This document shows, piece after piece, positions 1 to 9,131 of a stretch of 64,000 nucleotides of DNA. Position numbers and translations under genes: made by a program. The DNA comes from Mycolicibacterium neoaurum ATCC 25795 (lineage in GTDB: Bacteria; Actinomycetota; Actinomycetes; Mycobacteriales; Mycobacteriaceae), in NCBI RefSeq assembly GCF_000691525.1, contig NZ_JMDW01000022.1:1-64000 (forward strand), read 5' to 3'. Below the pieces are notes generated by a model. The model ran no database searches. It had not been told where the DNA came from and saw only the letters and a program-made list of their open reading frames with translations. Each line of letters begins with the position of its first letter. The stretch's first letter is position 1.

Positions 1-22
1 AAAAGTAGGACACCGCCGAACA
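1..22 (+). rRNA. rrf: 5S rRNA, 3' end (partial)
   Basis: The first bases (AAAGTAGGACACCGCCGAAC and flanks) match the 3' end of mycobacterial 5S rRNA as I remember it. The gene begins upstream of the window. The context agrees: in M. tuberculosis the rRNA operon lies immediately before ogt, which is the first gene here, and a strong hairpin follows. The exact 3' end is uncertain by a few bases. Confidence 0.75.
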
Positions 23-30
23 CACATTAA

Positions 31-63
31 CCTCGGCCCTCCAACACAGTTGGAGGGCCGAGG
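31..63. terminator. Hairpin terminator of the rRNA operon
   Basis: A perfect 14-bp stem (31-44 with 50-63) closes a 5-base loop (CACAG). It sits 9 bases after the 5S end and about 40 bases beyond the stop of the convergent ogt gene, so it could serve both strands. There is no long T-run, as is common in mycobacteria. Confidence 0.8.
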
Positions 64-102
64 CATTTGTGCATTCGCATACATGTCGAATACGAATACC
101 AT

Positions 103-600
103 TCAGTCGAACAATGACAATTCTGATAGCCGCTTTTCCATATCGAGCAGCGATCTTTTCCGGTCCAATCCGCCGCCGTAACCCGTCAGACTTCCATTCG
201 CGCCGATGACGCGATGACATGGCACGATGATGCCGATGGGATTGTGTCCATTGGCCAGTCCGACCGCCCGGAATGCAGTCGGAGAACCGACCTGCCGCGC
301 TATCTCGCCATAGGTTCTGGTCTGGCCGTAAGGGATGCTCAACAACGCCTGCCACACACGTTGCTGGAAGGGTGTGCCGACGAGGTCGAGATCGAGATCG
401 AATTCGGTCAACGTGCCGGCGAAATAGGCGGTCAATTGCGCGACGGCGTCTCCGAAGGCATCGTCATCGACCTCCCACCCCTCCCTGGACGGTTCATAGG
501 TCTGGTCCTGCATCCGCAGGTGCCGAAGACGACCGTCGACCCCGGCCAGGGTCAGCGGTCCTACCGGACTGTCGATCACTCGTGCGCGGATGACTGTCAT
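103..600 (-). CDS. ogt: Methylated-DNA--[protein]-cysteine S-methyltransferase
   Basis: This suicide repair protein moves alkyl groups from O6-alkylguanine or O4-alkylthymine onto its own cysteine. The 165-aa protein has the active-site PCHR motif (IIVPCHRVIG) and the upstream helix-turn-helix region typical of the family, whose usual length is about 165 aa. The ATG at 600 overlaps the ada-alkA stop (ATGA), so the two are probably translated in tandem; a longer open frame upstream lies inside ada-alkA and is not used. The order matches Rv1316c-Rv1317c. Confidence 0.95.
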   Translation of the reverse strand: MTVIRARVIDSPVGPLTLAGVDGRLRHLRMQDQTYEPSREGWEVDDDAFGDAVAQLTAYFAGTLTEFDLDLDLVGTPFQQRVWQALLSIPYGQTRTYGEIARQVGSPTAFRAVGLANGHNPIGIIVPCHRVIGANGSLTGYGGGLDRKRSLLDMEKRLSELSLFD

Positions 601-2090
601 CGCTTCTCCTGCTGCTGAGGTGGCCACACGTTCACCGCGTGGTCCAGGGTCGTCCACAGGTGTTGGATGGCGTAAGCACGCCACGGTCGCCATCGGGAAC
701 TGAATGTCGTCAGTGCGTCCGGTTTCTCGGGCAGGCCCAGTGCCTTGGCCGCGAGCTTGATGCCCAGATCCGTCGCCGGGAAGGCGTCGGGATCGCCGAG
801 GCCGCGCATGGCGATCAGCTCCGTCGTCCACGGGCCGATACCGGGCAAAGCCGTCAGCTGTGCTCGTGCCCGGTTCCAGTCGGCACCGCTGTCGAGGACG
901 ACCGAGCCGTCGGCCATCGCCGCGATGAGCGTCGTCAGGGTGTGGCGCCGGGACATGGGCATCGCCAGAGACTCGGAGTCGATCTCCGTCAGCTGGCTGG
1001 TGGTGGGGAACACATGGGTGAGTCCGCCCGCCGGGTCGGTCACCGGCGTTCCGTGTGCATGCACCAACCGCGCGGCATGCGTGCGGGCGGCCTTCACCGA
1101 CACCTGCTGGCCGAGCACCACTCGAACCGCCAGTTCCTCCTCGTCCGGGGTGCGCGGAATCCGCTGTCCCGGAGCCTTGGCCACCACCGCGGCGAGCGAC
1201 GGATCTGCGCTCAACGCGTCCACGACAGCGGCCGGATCGGCGTCCAGGTCGAGCATTCGGCGACAGCGCGCGATCGCCGCGGACAGGTCGCGGAAGTCGT
1301 CGACGACGAGCCGGCACTGCACATGGTCGGGGTGCGGCGTCAACGCGACGATGCCGGCGCCGGACGGCAGCCGCAGGGTGCGGCGGTAGGCACCGTCGCG
1401 TACCTCCTCGACGCCGGTCACCCCGCTTGCGGCCAGGTGCCCGAACAGGCCCTCGTAGCCAAACGGGGCGCGCACCGGGAGCCGTAGAGACAAGGCCTGA
1501 CCACCGGCGGATTCACCGGTGTCGCGGACCCGAGCACGCGCGCGGAGTGCGGTGGGCGGCAGCGCGCAGATCTCCCGGATCGTGTCGTTGAACTGCCGGA
1601 TGCTGCTGAACCCGGCGGCGAAGGCGACATCGCTGAACGGCAGATCGGTGGTCTCGATCAGGACGCGGGCGGTCTGGGTTCGCTGCGCACGGGCCAGCGC
1701 CAGCGGGCTGGCGCCCACCTCGGCGAGCAGCATCCTCTCCAGCTGCCGGGTCGTATAACCCAGCCGCTCGGCCAGCCCGGTAACCCCGGCGCGATCGACG
1801 GTGCCGTCGGCGATCAGGCGCATCGCGCGGGCGACCACGTCGCCGCGCACATTCCACTCCGGCGAACCAGGGGAGGCGTCGGGCCGGCATCGCTTGCAGG
1901 CGCGGAAGCCGGCCCGCTGCGCGGCCGCCGCGGTCGGATGGAACTGCAGATTGCGGGCCAACGGGGCGCGCGCGGGACAACTCGGTCGGCAGTAGATACC
2001 CGTTGAGCGCACCGCGGTCACGAACCAGCCGTCGAACCGGGCGTCTTTGGACTGCACTGCCCGATAGCAGCTGTCGAAATCCTCGTGCAC
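597..2090 (-). CDS. alkA: Bifunctional Ada-type regulator / AlkA DNA-3-methyladenine glycosylase
   Basis: This 497-aa fusion combines an adaptive-response sensor with a base-excision glycosylase for alkylated purines. The N-terminus has the Ada zinc/methyl-acceptor cysteines (TGIYCRPSC, then CKRC), followed by an AraC-type helix-turn-helix at about residues 85-190. Next come the AlkA N-terminal domain and a helix-hairpin-helix glycosylase domain (LPGIGPWT, catalytic Asp in FPATDLG). I chose the GTG at 2090 (VHEDFDSCYRAVQSKDARFDGW), which matches the usual start of mycobacterial homologues; an in-frame start 33 bases upstream is possible. Together with ogt it forms an alkylation-response operon. 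Confidence 0.93.
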   Translation of the reverse strand: MHEDFDSCYRAVQSKDARFDGWFVTAVRSTGIYCRPSCPARAPLARNLQFHPTAAAAQRAGFRACKRCRPDASPGSPEWNVRGDVVARAMRLIADGTVDRAGVTGLAERLGYTTRQLERMLLAEVGASPLALARAQRTQTARVLIETTDLPFSDVAFAAGFSSIRQFNDTIREICALPPTALRARARVRDTGESAGGQALSLRLPVRAPFGYEGLFGHLAASGVTGVEEVRDGAYRRTLRLPSGAGIVALTPHPDHVQCRLVVDDFRDLSAAIARCRRMLDLDADPAAVVDALSADPSLAAVVAKAPGQRIPRTPDEEELAVRVVLGQQVSVKAARTHAARLVHAHGTPVTDPAGGLTHVFPTTSQLTEIDSESLAMPMSRRHTLTTLIAAMADGSVVLDSGADWNRARAQLTALPGIGPWTTELIAMRGLGDPDAFPATDLGIKLAAKALGLPEKPDALTTFSSRWRPWRAYAIQHLWTTLDHAVNVWPPQQQEKR

Positions 2091-2296
2091 CCCGTCAGCC
2101 TTACACCTCGCCACCGACATCACTGGCGGGAAAGCGACATCGCAGTGGTGATGCCGCCGACTTTCCTGAGCCGGTCCTCAGCACCTCGTCGGCACACTGG
2201 ACTGGTCCAGTTGCCGCGGTCGACGCCGCCCACCGCCCGGGATCGGTACGAAAGTCCATCGGCCACCATCGCCTCAGATCAAGGAGCAGCCCACGC

Positions 2297-2950
2297 ATGA
2301 CCTCCCCAGAAGAGGCCATTGAACTCGACGGCGTGGCCGGGTGGTCGGTGGACATGATGGAGGCGCTCGGTGGTCCTGGCGCCGGCCTGGCCATCTTCGT
2401 CGAGAACCTGTTCCCGCCCATTCCCAGCGAGGTCATCCTGCCGATGGCGGGATTCGCCGCGCGGCTCGGTGAACTGTCCCTAGCCGGGGCGATTTTCTGG
2501 ACCACCCTTGGCTCGGTTTTGGGGGCGTGGATGCTCTACGGCCTCGGGGCCTGGCTGGGACATGACCGAATCCGTCGCATCGTCGCGCGGATGCCGCTGA
2601 TGGACGCACAGGACGTGGACAAGACGCGCGACTGGTTCGACAAGCACGGGCACAAGGCGGTGTTCTTCGGTCGCATGCTGCCGTTGTTCCGCAGCTTCAT
2701 CTCTATCCCCGCGGGTATCGAGCGGATGAATTTTGCCGTGTTCACGATGCTGACGGCAGTGGGCAGCCTGATCTGGAACTCGGTCTTCGTGTTGGCGGGC
2801 TATCTGCTGGGGGCCAACTGGCATCTGATCGACCCCTATGCCGCGACCCTGCAATACATCGTGCTCGGAGCCGCCTGCACGGCGGTCGGCTGGTTCATCT
2901 GGAAGCGGCTGCGCAGCCGTCGCGAGCTCTCGGTCGAATCAACGGTCTGA
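2297..2950 (+). CDS. DedA/SNARE-associated family membrane protein
   Basis: This 217-aa membrane protein of the DedA family is likely a lipid transporter or scramblase of the inner membrane. Family signatures are the re-entrant FPPIPSEVILPMAGF segment near residue 35, the GRMLPLFRSFISIPAG motif, and several hydrophobic spans. The ATG at 2297 is preceded by AAGGAG (2281-2286) and replaces a much longer upstream-open frame. It diverges from ada-alkA. The substrate cannot be told from sequence. Confidence 0.9.
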   Translation: MTSPEEAIELDGVAGWSVDMMEALGGPGAGLAIFVENLFPPIPSEVILPMAGFAARLGELSLAGAIFWTTLGSVLGAWMLYGLGAWLGHDRIRRIVARMPLMDAQDVDKTRDWFDKHGHKAVFFGRMLPLFRSFISIPAGIERMNFAVFTMLTAVGSLIWNSVFVLAGYLLGANWHLIDPYAATLQYIVLGAACTAVGWFIWKRLRSRRELSVESTV

Positions 2951-3154
2951 TCGCAGATCGTCGGGCTGCTGGGTCAACGGCGGGGAGAACGTCGCCGAGG
3001 AGGGCGGCAAGAGCACCGTCGGCGGTGCGTGCATGGGCGCAGGCTCGACCTTGCCCACCTCCGGAAGTCCGCGGGCACACCCCGATGCCGACGCGACGAG
3101 TGCCGTCGCCAACAGAGCCGCCGTGACCACGCGCATGGACATATTCTGGCTCAT
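2939..3154 (-). CDS. Small putative lipoprotein
   Basis: This is a 71-aa product with a hydrophobic signal sequence and a lipobox-like LVASASGC, so the mature protein would be about 46 residues, lipid-anchored and Pro/Ser-rich. It recalls other short mycobacterial lipoproteins, but I do not recognise it. Three in-frame ATGs (3154, 3142, 3136) could start it. Its last 12 bases overlap the convergent dedA end. Confidence 0.55.
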   Translation of the reverse strand: MSQNMSMRVVTAALLATALVASASGCARGLPEVGKVEPAPMHAPPTVLLPPSSATFSPPLTQQPDDLRSDR

Positions 3155-3235
3155 CCGGATCGCGGTGAGGGTTTTGGACCCGCCGACCGAACCCCCGCTG
3201 CTATAACCGAGGTCTGAGGCCACGGAGGTGCGGCG

Positions 3236-5182
3236 ATGCCCGATAGCGCGGTACTGATCGGGCGGGTCGGCGCCCTTGCGGTGGCCCTGGGAGTCGGGGT
3301 GGCGATAGCCGGTACGGCGGGGACTGCCGCTGCCGAGACCACCGAATCGGGGGGTGGTGGCGCGCAGACCGACTCCCGACCGGAACGTGAATCGACGGCG
3401 GCCGGAGTGGCCGATGGTGCGCCCGAGTCCGGCGGTGACGATCGCACGGACCAGAACCAGGACGCGGGGGACACCGGCCTGGAAAGCACTGAGAACGATG
3501 TCTCTTTCATACCGGACACCCGGACAGGTTCCGACGCCGTGGTCGGGGCCCGGACCCCGTCGGCGCGGCTGCCACGCACACTCACGGTGCGCACGGCCGA
3601 TCGTGGCGAGCTATCCGTGGCCGATACCGATGACGAGCCCGATCCGGGACCATCGCCGGCAGACGTGGCCGCGCTGACGGCCCTCGGTGCGGCCCGGCGC
3701 GAGGTCGGGTCGGCGCCCTCGGTTGCCTCCCCGGCAGTGCAGGAGACGGCCGATCGGTCCACCCCGCAGGCGACACCCGTCGCGGCACCCAGCCCGTTGG
3801 GCACACCGCAGCAACTGGCCGCCGAACAGCTGGCCCAGCGCATCGTCGGATCGTTTCCGGTGCAGCTGGCGCGGTTGTTCCTCAAGGCCGGCTTCCACTC
3901 AGCGGCGCAGCGCCAATTCGACCGTGTCGGCGGGCCCGACCCGGAGAATCTCCGCCGCCTGGAGGCAGCGGTGGACGCGTACGCCATGGGCGCGGCGTTT
4001 CAGCAGCAACTGCTGAACTCCGCCGAGTCGAGTGTGGTCATGCAGGTCGCGCCGCCGCACACCTGGTACGGCCAGAGCGTCGGCGCATCCCGCATCCTGT
4101 ACGACAACCCGGACACGATCTACCGCTTCATGGGCGTCAACGGGGCCTCGTCCTATGTCATCCGAGGAACGTTCGCCGACCTGGACAACCTGCCTGCCGA
4201 CACCAGCTTCAGCGTGCTCACCGGCCTGACCGGTAACACCGCTGCGGTACTGACCAAGGACCAGTTGGTGATCGAACCCGACGGCAGCTTCACCATCACC
4301 GCCGATGCGTCGCCGGCGGGCGGACGCACGAACCACCTGCAGTTGACCGCCGACACCACCCTCATCGCCACCCGGAACACCCTGTCGGACTGGGCGCGTC
4401 AGGCTCCGATGAGTCTGGAGATCACCCGGGTAGGTGGTCCGCCGAACAGTCTGTTCAGCCAACTCGGAGGATTCGCGATTCCTGGCATCGGCCCCGCGGT
4501 GGTGCGCAACTCTGCGCTGACGACGCTGGTGTCGCTGATACCGCCCCTTCCGTACGTACCCACCCTGCTGCGCGGGACCGTCACGGCGGTGATCATGTTG
4601 CTGGGCGTGCAGCGGGAAGAGACCTACATGAGGGTCGCCACCACCGACCCGGGTACCGGTGAGCGCATCGATCCCAATGTCCTGAAGGATCCGGCCCGCA
4701 ACGCCGAGTTCCTCGCAACGCAGTTGCAGAGCGCGGGGTACTTCCAACTCGCCGATGACCAAGCCCTGGTGATCACCGTCCGGCCCGGTGGTGCAGGGTA
4801 TTTCGTCGTCCCGGTCACCGATGACTGGACCGTCACCGACGATTACTGGAATGTGCAGACCAGCCTGAACAATGCCCAGGCCGTGGCCGACGACGCGGAC
4901 GGGACGACCTACACCCTCGTGCTGTCACCGACCGATCCCGGCGTGGCGAACTGGGTGTCCACCGGTGGGCTGAATCAGGGAACGATCTCCATCCGCTTCC
5001 AGGACCTGGACCCCGACCCTGCGATCCTGCCCGAGGTGGACGCGCGATCGGTGCGGTTGGAGGATCTGCCCGCCGAATTGCCATCCGGCACAAGGTGGGT
5101 CACCGCGGATGAACGCGCCGCCCAGTTGGCCGCCCGCAAAGCGGCATACGACCTGCGTTTCGCGCCCTACCCGCAGCCCTAG
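3236..5182 (+). CDS. Secreted protein of unknown function, DUF1214-like region
   Basis: This 648-aa exported protein starts with a signal peptide (hydrophobic residues about 9-32, AAAE cleavage region). A long Glu/Asp/Ser/Pro-rich disordered stretch follows to about residue 190. The folded part (about 200-640) contains YDNPDTIYRFMGVNGASSYV and DGSFTITADASPAG, which resemble DUF1254/DUF1214 proteins. That link is tentative. GGAGG at about 3224 supports the ATG at 3236. It is monocistronic. Function is unknown; a cell-envelope location is inferred. Confidence 0.75.
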   Translation: MPDSAVLIGRVGALAVALGVGVAIAGTAGTAAAETTESGGGGAQTDSRPERESTAAGVADGAPESGGDDRTDQNQDAGDTGLESTENDVSFIPDTRTGSDAVVGARTPSARLPRTLTVRTADRGELSVADTDDEPDPGPSPADVAALTALGAARREVGSAPSVASPAVQETADRSTPQATPVAAPSPLGTPQQLAAEQLAQRIVGSFPVQLARLFLKAGFHSAAQRQFDRVGGPDPENLRRLEAAVDAYAMGAAFQQQLLNSAESSVVMQVAPPHTWYGQSVGASRILYDNPDTIYRFMGVNGASSYVIRGTFADLDNLPADTSFSVLTGLTGNTAAVLTKDQLVIEPDGSFTITADASPAGGRTNHLQLTADTTLIATRNTLSDWARQAPMSLEITRVGGPPNSLFSQLGGFAIPGIGPAVVRNSALTTLVSLIPPLPYVPTLLRGTVTAVIMLLGVQREETYMRVATTDPGTGERIDPNVLKDPARNAEFLATQLQSAGYFQLADDQALVITVRPGGAGYFVVPVTDDWTVTDDYWNVQTSLNNAQAVADDADGTTYTLVLSPTDPGVANWVSTGGLNQGTISIRFQDLDPDPAILPEVDARSVRLEDLPAELPSGTRWVTADERAAQLAARKAAYDLRFAPYPQP

Positions 5183-5192
5183 AGTGTCCACC

Positions 5193-5198
5193 TAGAAT
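5193..5198 (+). promoter_or_regulatory. -10 box, leaderless promoter of glsA
   Basis: TAGAAT lies exactly six bases before the GTG start at 5205 and there is no Shine-Dalgarno sequence, so transcription probably starts on the start codon. Confidence 0.6.
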
Positions 5199-5204
5199 CC
5201 AGGT

Positions 5205-6497
5205 GTGTCCCACCTGGTGCAGAACTATCTCGACCGCGTCCGCCTCGAATACCAGGGCGTCGACGATGGTGAACTGGCCGACTACATTCCTGAGCTCGCC
5301 CAGGTGGATCCGACCGGTTTCGGTCTTGCACTCTCGTCTGCCGACGGCTACGTGTACCAATCTGGCGATGCGGCAAGGGAATTCACCATCCAATCGATAT
5401 CGAAGCCCTTCACCTACGCGTTGGCGCTGGATCGGGCGGGAGCGGCGGCCGTCGACGCGAGGATAGGTGTGGAGCCTTCGGGGGAAGCGTTCAACCAAAT
5501 CAGCGTGGACCCGGACACCAAGCGGCCGAAGAATCCGATGATCAACGCCGGTGCCATCGCCGCGGTGTCGCTGGTCCCGGCTGCCTCGGCCGAGGAACGA
5601 TTCGCCCTGATCCAGGAATACTATTCGGCGTTTGCCGGGCGTCGCCTCGAACTCGACCATGACGTCTACACCTCCGAGAAGGCGACCGGTAACCGAAACC
5701 GCGCGATCGCCTACATGCTGGCCAGTTTCGGTGTGCTCGACGATGATCCTGACCAGGTGCTGGATGTCTACTACCGGCAGTGCTCGCTGAAGGTCACCGC
5801 GGTCGACCTGGCACGGATGGCGGCCACGCTGGCCCGTAGCGGGGTCAACCCGCTGACCGGGCGTCGGGTCACCGATGCCACGGTGGTGCGACGAACCCTG
5901 TCGGTGATGGTGACGTGTGGCATGTATGACGGGGCGGGGGACTGGGTCTCGGAGGTGGGCCTGCCCGCCAAGAGTGGCGTCGGCGGCGGTGTGCTCGCCG
6001 TCCTGCCCGGCCAACTCGGCATCGGGACCTATTCGCCACTGTTGGACCCGAAGGGCAACAGTGTTCGCTCGATGATGTTGTGCCGCAGGCTTTCCGAGGA
6101 GCTGGGCCTGCACTTTTTGACGGTATCGCGTGACTCGCGGGCCACCATGCGGGCCAGTTACGAACCGTGTCCGGGCGTACGGGTTTTCGAGACCCACGGT
6201 GATCTGCTGTTCCCGGGGGCCGAACAGGTGGTGCGCACCATCGAGCGGGCGTGCACCGATCTCGACGTCGCCATCCTGGACGTCTCGCGCATCGACGATA
6301 TCGACTCAGCCGCACGGCGCATCTTCGCGGGGATGGCTGCCGAGCTTCGGGCGCAGGGAAAGCTGAGCTACCTCGTCGATCCCGATGGCATCGTGGCCCC
6401 CGAGGACGCGGCGATCCGCACGGAGTACGAGGCGATCCGTTTCCGCACGGTCGAGGAAGCCGTCGAGGCCGCCACCGCGGGACTGCGTCCCCGCTAG
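5205..6497 (+). CDS. glsA: Glutaminase fused to a STAS domain
   Basis: The enzyme hydrolyses L-glutamine to glutamate and ammonia. The 430-aa protein has the serine-dependent beta-lactamase-like glutaminase domain (SISKPF with the SxxK nucleophile/base, NPMINAGAIA, EKATGNRNRAIAYM) to about residue 310. A C-terminal STAS domain (about 325-425) is of the type found in anti-anti-sigma factors and transporters and is probably regulatory. The GTG start at 5205 is set by the leaderless promoter. The stop overlaps the convergent cyclase gene by four bases. Confidence 0.92.
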   Translation: MSHLVQNYLDRVRLEYQGVDDGELADYIPELAQVDPTGFGLALSSADGYVYQSGDAAREFTIQSISKPFTYALALDRAGAAAVDARIGVEPSGEAFNQISVDPDTKRPKNPMINAGAIAAVSLVPAASAEERFALIQEYYSAFAGRRLELDHDVYTSEKATGNRNRAIAYMLASFGVLDDDPDQVLDVYYRQCSLKVTAVDLARMAATLARSGVNPLTGRRVTDATVVRRTLSVMVTCGMYDGAGDWVSEVGLPAKSGVGGGVLAVLPGQLGIGTYSPLLDPKGNSVRSMMLCRRLSEELGLHFLTVSRDSRATMRASYEPCPGVRVFETHGDLLFPGAEQVVRTIERACTDLDVAILDVSRIDDIDSAARRIFAGMAAELRAQGKLSYLVDPDGIVAPEDAAIRTEYEAIRFRTVEEAVEAATAGLRPR

Positions 6498-8110
6498 TCG
6501 GAATGCTGGTGCGGGGTGGCCAGACGGGTCGGCTCCTCCATACCGCGCAGGGTGATCTGCTCGCCCAATGCCCAATGCGCACGCTCTGATTCGGACGCGC
6601 CTTCGACAGTGGCCGAGGAGGCGACCAGGTGCCCGGGCACCGACTTGGAGTATTCACACAGTCGGGCGGCCTCGTTGACGGGCCCGCCGATCACCGTGTA
6701 CTCGAACCGCTGCTTGGCGCCGACGTTACCGGCCACCACCTGACCGGCGGCGACGCCGATACCCGCATCCACCTCGGGTACCTCCGCGCGTAACCGCTCG
6801 GCCATCGCGCGGGCGGCCGCGAGCGCCTCGTCCTCGGCATTGTCCAGCGAGACCGGCGCGCCGAACACCGCCAATACGGCATCGCCCTCGAACTTGTTGA
6901 CCAGGCCGTGATGGAGGTCCACCTCATCGACCACGACGGCGAAGAACCTGTTGAGCACCTCGACGACCTCGACGGCGGGACGGCTGGCGACCAACCTCGT
7001 CGAGCCGATGATGTCGATGAAAATGACTGCGGCATGGCGTTCCTCGCCACCCAGCTCGGGCCGTTCCTTCTCGGCGAGCAGGGCGACCTCGCGCCCAACA
7101 TGCCTGCCGAACAGATCGCGTACCCGTTCGCGTTCGCGCAGTCCGTCGACCATCGAGTTGAACCCGCGCTGCAACTGTCCCAGCTCGGTGCCGTCGAATA
7201 CCACGAGATTGGTTTCCAGGTCGCCACGCTCGACGCGGTTGAGCGCCGAGCGCACCACCCGAACCGGCGTCGCCGTGAGCCATGCCAGGATCCACATCAG
7301 GATGAAGCCGAACACCAGCGCGAACAACGCCAGGATCATCACCGCGACGGCGAACTGGGTCGGCGAGACGATCTGGATGGAGAGCGTGATGATCGCGGCA
7401 AGCAGGATGCCGAGCACCGGGACCCCGGAACCGAGCGCCCAGACGGTCAGGGTGCGACCCATGATGCCAGGGGCGAAACGACGCGGCGGCGGACCGACCT
7501 CGAGGGCTTGAGCGGCCACCGGGCGCAGGGCGAATTCGGTGAACAGATAACAGCTGGCCGAGACGACGATGCCGGGGAAACTGATGCCGAGCAGCACCTT
7601 GGGCACGTAGTTGGAGTCCTGGAGCCCGTAGAGCAGCGTCAGCAGCACGGTGCCGCCGCCCCATAGCGCGAGCAGCACGCGGGTCAGTCGCCACGGGGCG
7701 AAGAACGTGTTGCTCTGGTCCTCGGCCGTGGGCACCCGCTCTTCGATGGCCCACCGGACGGTCCTGATGACACGGTTGGTCGCCCAGACGACGCCGACGA
7801 CGAAGGCCAGCACGATGTAGGACGGCGCGACCGCGAAGGTGATCCACAGCACCTTGTCGTCGAACACGCTGGGCACCGGGAAGGTCACCGTGACGACCAG
7901 GATGGCCACGCCGACGCCGATGAGGTTGGCGCCGAGGGCGAAGGTGGTCAGGATCGCCTGGATCCGCACCCGTCGACGGCGCTGGGTCTCCGAGACACGG
8001 CCCAGGATCCACGAGCCGTATTCCGGGGTGTCCGGTACCCGGCCGCTCTGCTCGGTGACCTTTTCCAGCACCTGGCCGAGTTTCTGGGCACGGTTCTTCT
8101 TCGCCGTCAT
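6494..8110 (-). CDS. Membrane adenylate/guanylate cyclase with HAMP domain
   Basis: This is a 538-aa class III nucleotide cyclase. After a basic N-terminus there are about six hydrophobic spans (residues 38-285), a HAMP linker, then the catalytic domain (about 360-530). The metal-binding aspartates are in FIDIIGST and FEGDAVLAVFG, and the substrate/transition-state region is FEYTVIGGPVNEAAR. It corresponds to the Rv1318c-Rv1320c group, present here as one copy instead of three. A possible -10 (TAGGCT, 8120-8125) lies nine bases upstream of the ATG. Confidence 0.92.
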   Translation of the reverse strand: MTAKKNRAQKLGQVLEKVTEQSGRVPDTPEYGSWILGRVSETQRRRRVRIQAILTTFALGANLIGVGVAILVVTVTFPVPSVFDDKVLWITFAVAPSYIVLAFVVGVVWATNRVIRTVRWAIEERVPTAEDQSNTFFAPWRLTRVLLALWGGGTVLLTLLYGLQDSNYVPKVLLGISFPGIVVSASCYLFTEFALRPVAAQALEVGPPPRRFAPGIMGRTLTVWALGSGVPVLGILLAAIITLSIQIVSPTQFAVAVMILALFALVFGFILMWILAWLTATPVRVVRSALNRVERGDLETNLVVFDGTELGQLQRGFNSMVDGLRERERVRDLFGRHVGREVALLAEKERPELGGEERHAAVIFIDIIGSTRLVASRPAVEVVEVLNRFFAVVVDEVDLHHGLVNKFEGDAVLAVFGAPVSLDNAEDEALAAARAMAERLRAEVPEVDAGIGVAAGQVVAGNVGAKQRFEYTVIGGPVNEAARLCEYSKSVPGHLVASSATVEGASESERAHWALGEQITLRGMEEPTRLATPHQHSD

Positions 8111-8143
8111 CGTGGCGCAAGCCTAGTGACTGCCGCAGGCATC

Positions 8144-8149
8144 TATGGT
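8144..8149 (+). promoter_or_regulatory. -10 box, leaderless promoter of nucS
   Basis: TATGGT is followed by six bases and then the GTG at 8156. This arrangement places the start of nucS at 8156 and makes the in-frame GTG at 8126 unlikely, because it lies upstream of the promoter. Confidence 0.6.
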
Positions 8150-8155
8150 GGTTCG

Positions 8156-8830
8156 GTGCGCCTCGTCATCGCCCAGTGCACCGTCGATTACGTCGGCCGT
8201 CTCACCGCCCATCTGCCATCGGCCCGTCGGCTGCTGTTGTTCAAGGCCGACGGTTCGGTCAGCGTGCATGCCGACGACCGTGCCTACAAGCCGCTGAACT
8301 GGATGAGTCCGCCGTGCTGGACCGAGGAACGGTCCGATGACACCGGCGCCGCGCTGTGGGTGGTCGAGAACAAGGCCGGTGAGCAGCTGCGCATCACGCT
8401 CGAGGAGATCGAGCACGATTCCAGCCATGAACTCGGCGTGGATCCGGGTCTGGTCAAGGACGGTGTCGAGGCGCATCTGCAGGCGTTGTTGGCCGAGCAC
8501 GTCGAGCTGTTGGGTGCCGGGTTCACCCTGGTGCGCCGTGAGTACATGACCGCGATCGGTCCGGTGGATCTGATGTGCCGGGACGAGACCGGCCGTTCGG
8601 TGGCCGTCGAGATCAAACGACGGGGTGAGATCGACGGTGTCGAGCAGCTGACCCGATATCTCGACCTGCTCAACCGCGACACCCTGATCGCCCCGGTGAG
8701 CGGTGTTTTCGCCGCCCAACAGATCAAGCCGCAGGCGCGCACGCTGGCCGAGGATCGTGGAATCCGCTGCGTGATACTGGATTACGACAAGATGCGCGGG
8801 CTCGACAGCGACGAGTTCCGGCTGTTCTGA
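8156..8830 (+). CDS. nucS: Mismatch-specific endonuclease NucS/EndoMS
   Basis: NucS cuts both strands at DNA mismatches and replaces MutS-MutL in actinobacteria. The 224-aa protein has the RecB-like nuclease core (GPVDLMCRDETGRSVAVEIKRRG, with the D and E-x-K metal-binding residues) and the two-domain layout of the family. It ends in DEFRLF, the kind of C-terminal tail that binds the sliding clamp. The start was chosen from the leaderless -10 and the family's usual N-terminus (RLVIAQCTVDY). It diverges from the cyclase gene. Confidence 0.95.
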   Translation: MRLVIAQCTVDYVGRLTAHLPSARRLLLFKADGSVSVHADDRAYKPLNWMSPPCWTEERSDDTGAALWVVENKAGEQLRITLEEIEHDSSHELGVDPGLVKDGVEAHLQALLAEHVELLGAGFTLVRREYMTAIGPVDLMCRDETGRSVAVEIKRRGEIDGVEQLTRYLDLLNRDTLIAPVSGVFAAQQIKPQARTLAEDRGIRCVILDYDKMRGLDSDEFRLF

Positions 8831-8846
8831 TGGCGTGCTGCTTGTA

Positions 8847-9131
8847 ATGGGACGCCGCAATCGGTCCCGCCGCGATCCGGACCGGCACCCGCCCGCGCTG
8901 GTGACCCGGCGGGTGGAGGCGGGGCCCGGCGGCACGGATCATGAGGTGCGCCCCGTGCCGGCCGCGCGCGCCGACAAGACTTACCGTTGCCCGGGCTGCG
9001 ATCACGAGATCAGGCCGGGTACCGCGCATGTGGTGGCGATCCCGGTCGACGATGCGGAGGACCGCAGACACTGGCACACGGCGTGCTGGGCCAATCGGGC
9101 CAACCGCGGCCCCACCAGACGTTGGTCCTAG
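8847..9131 (+). CDS. Small conserved zinc-ribbon-like protein
   Basis: This 94-aa, Arg-rich protein has a CPGC pair followed by HWHTACW, a plausible CxxC...HxxxC metal site. Homologues in mycobacteria are conserved directly after nucS and are often labelled ATP/GTP-binding without a visible P-loop; I see no Walker motif here. It starts 14 bases after nucS, so it is probably co-transcribed; the ATG at 8847 is preferred over the GTG at 8835. Its stop overlaps the convergent mce stop by four bases. Function unknown. Confidence 0.75.
   Translation: MGRRNRSRRDPDRHPPALVTRRVEAGPGGTDHEVRPVPAARADKTYRCPGCDHEIRPGTAHVVAIPVDDAEDRRHWHTACWANRANRGPTRRWS

Noticed and set aside
2003..2296. N-terminal extension of the DedA gene
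   Set aside because: It overlaps the divergent ada-alkA start and promoter region; a good AAGGAG site precedes the ATG at 2297.
8126..8155. Longer start for nucS
   Set aside because: It lies upstream of the TATGGT -10 box, and the family starts at the GTG at 8156.
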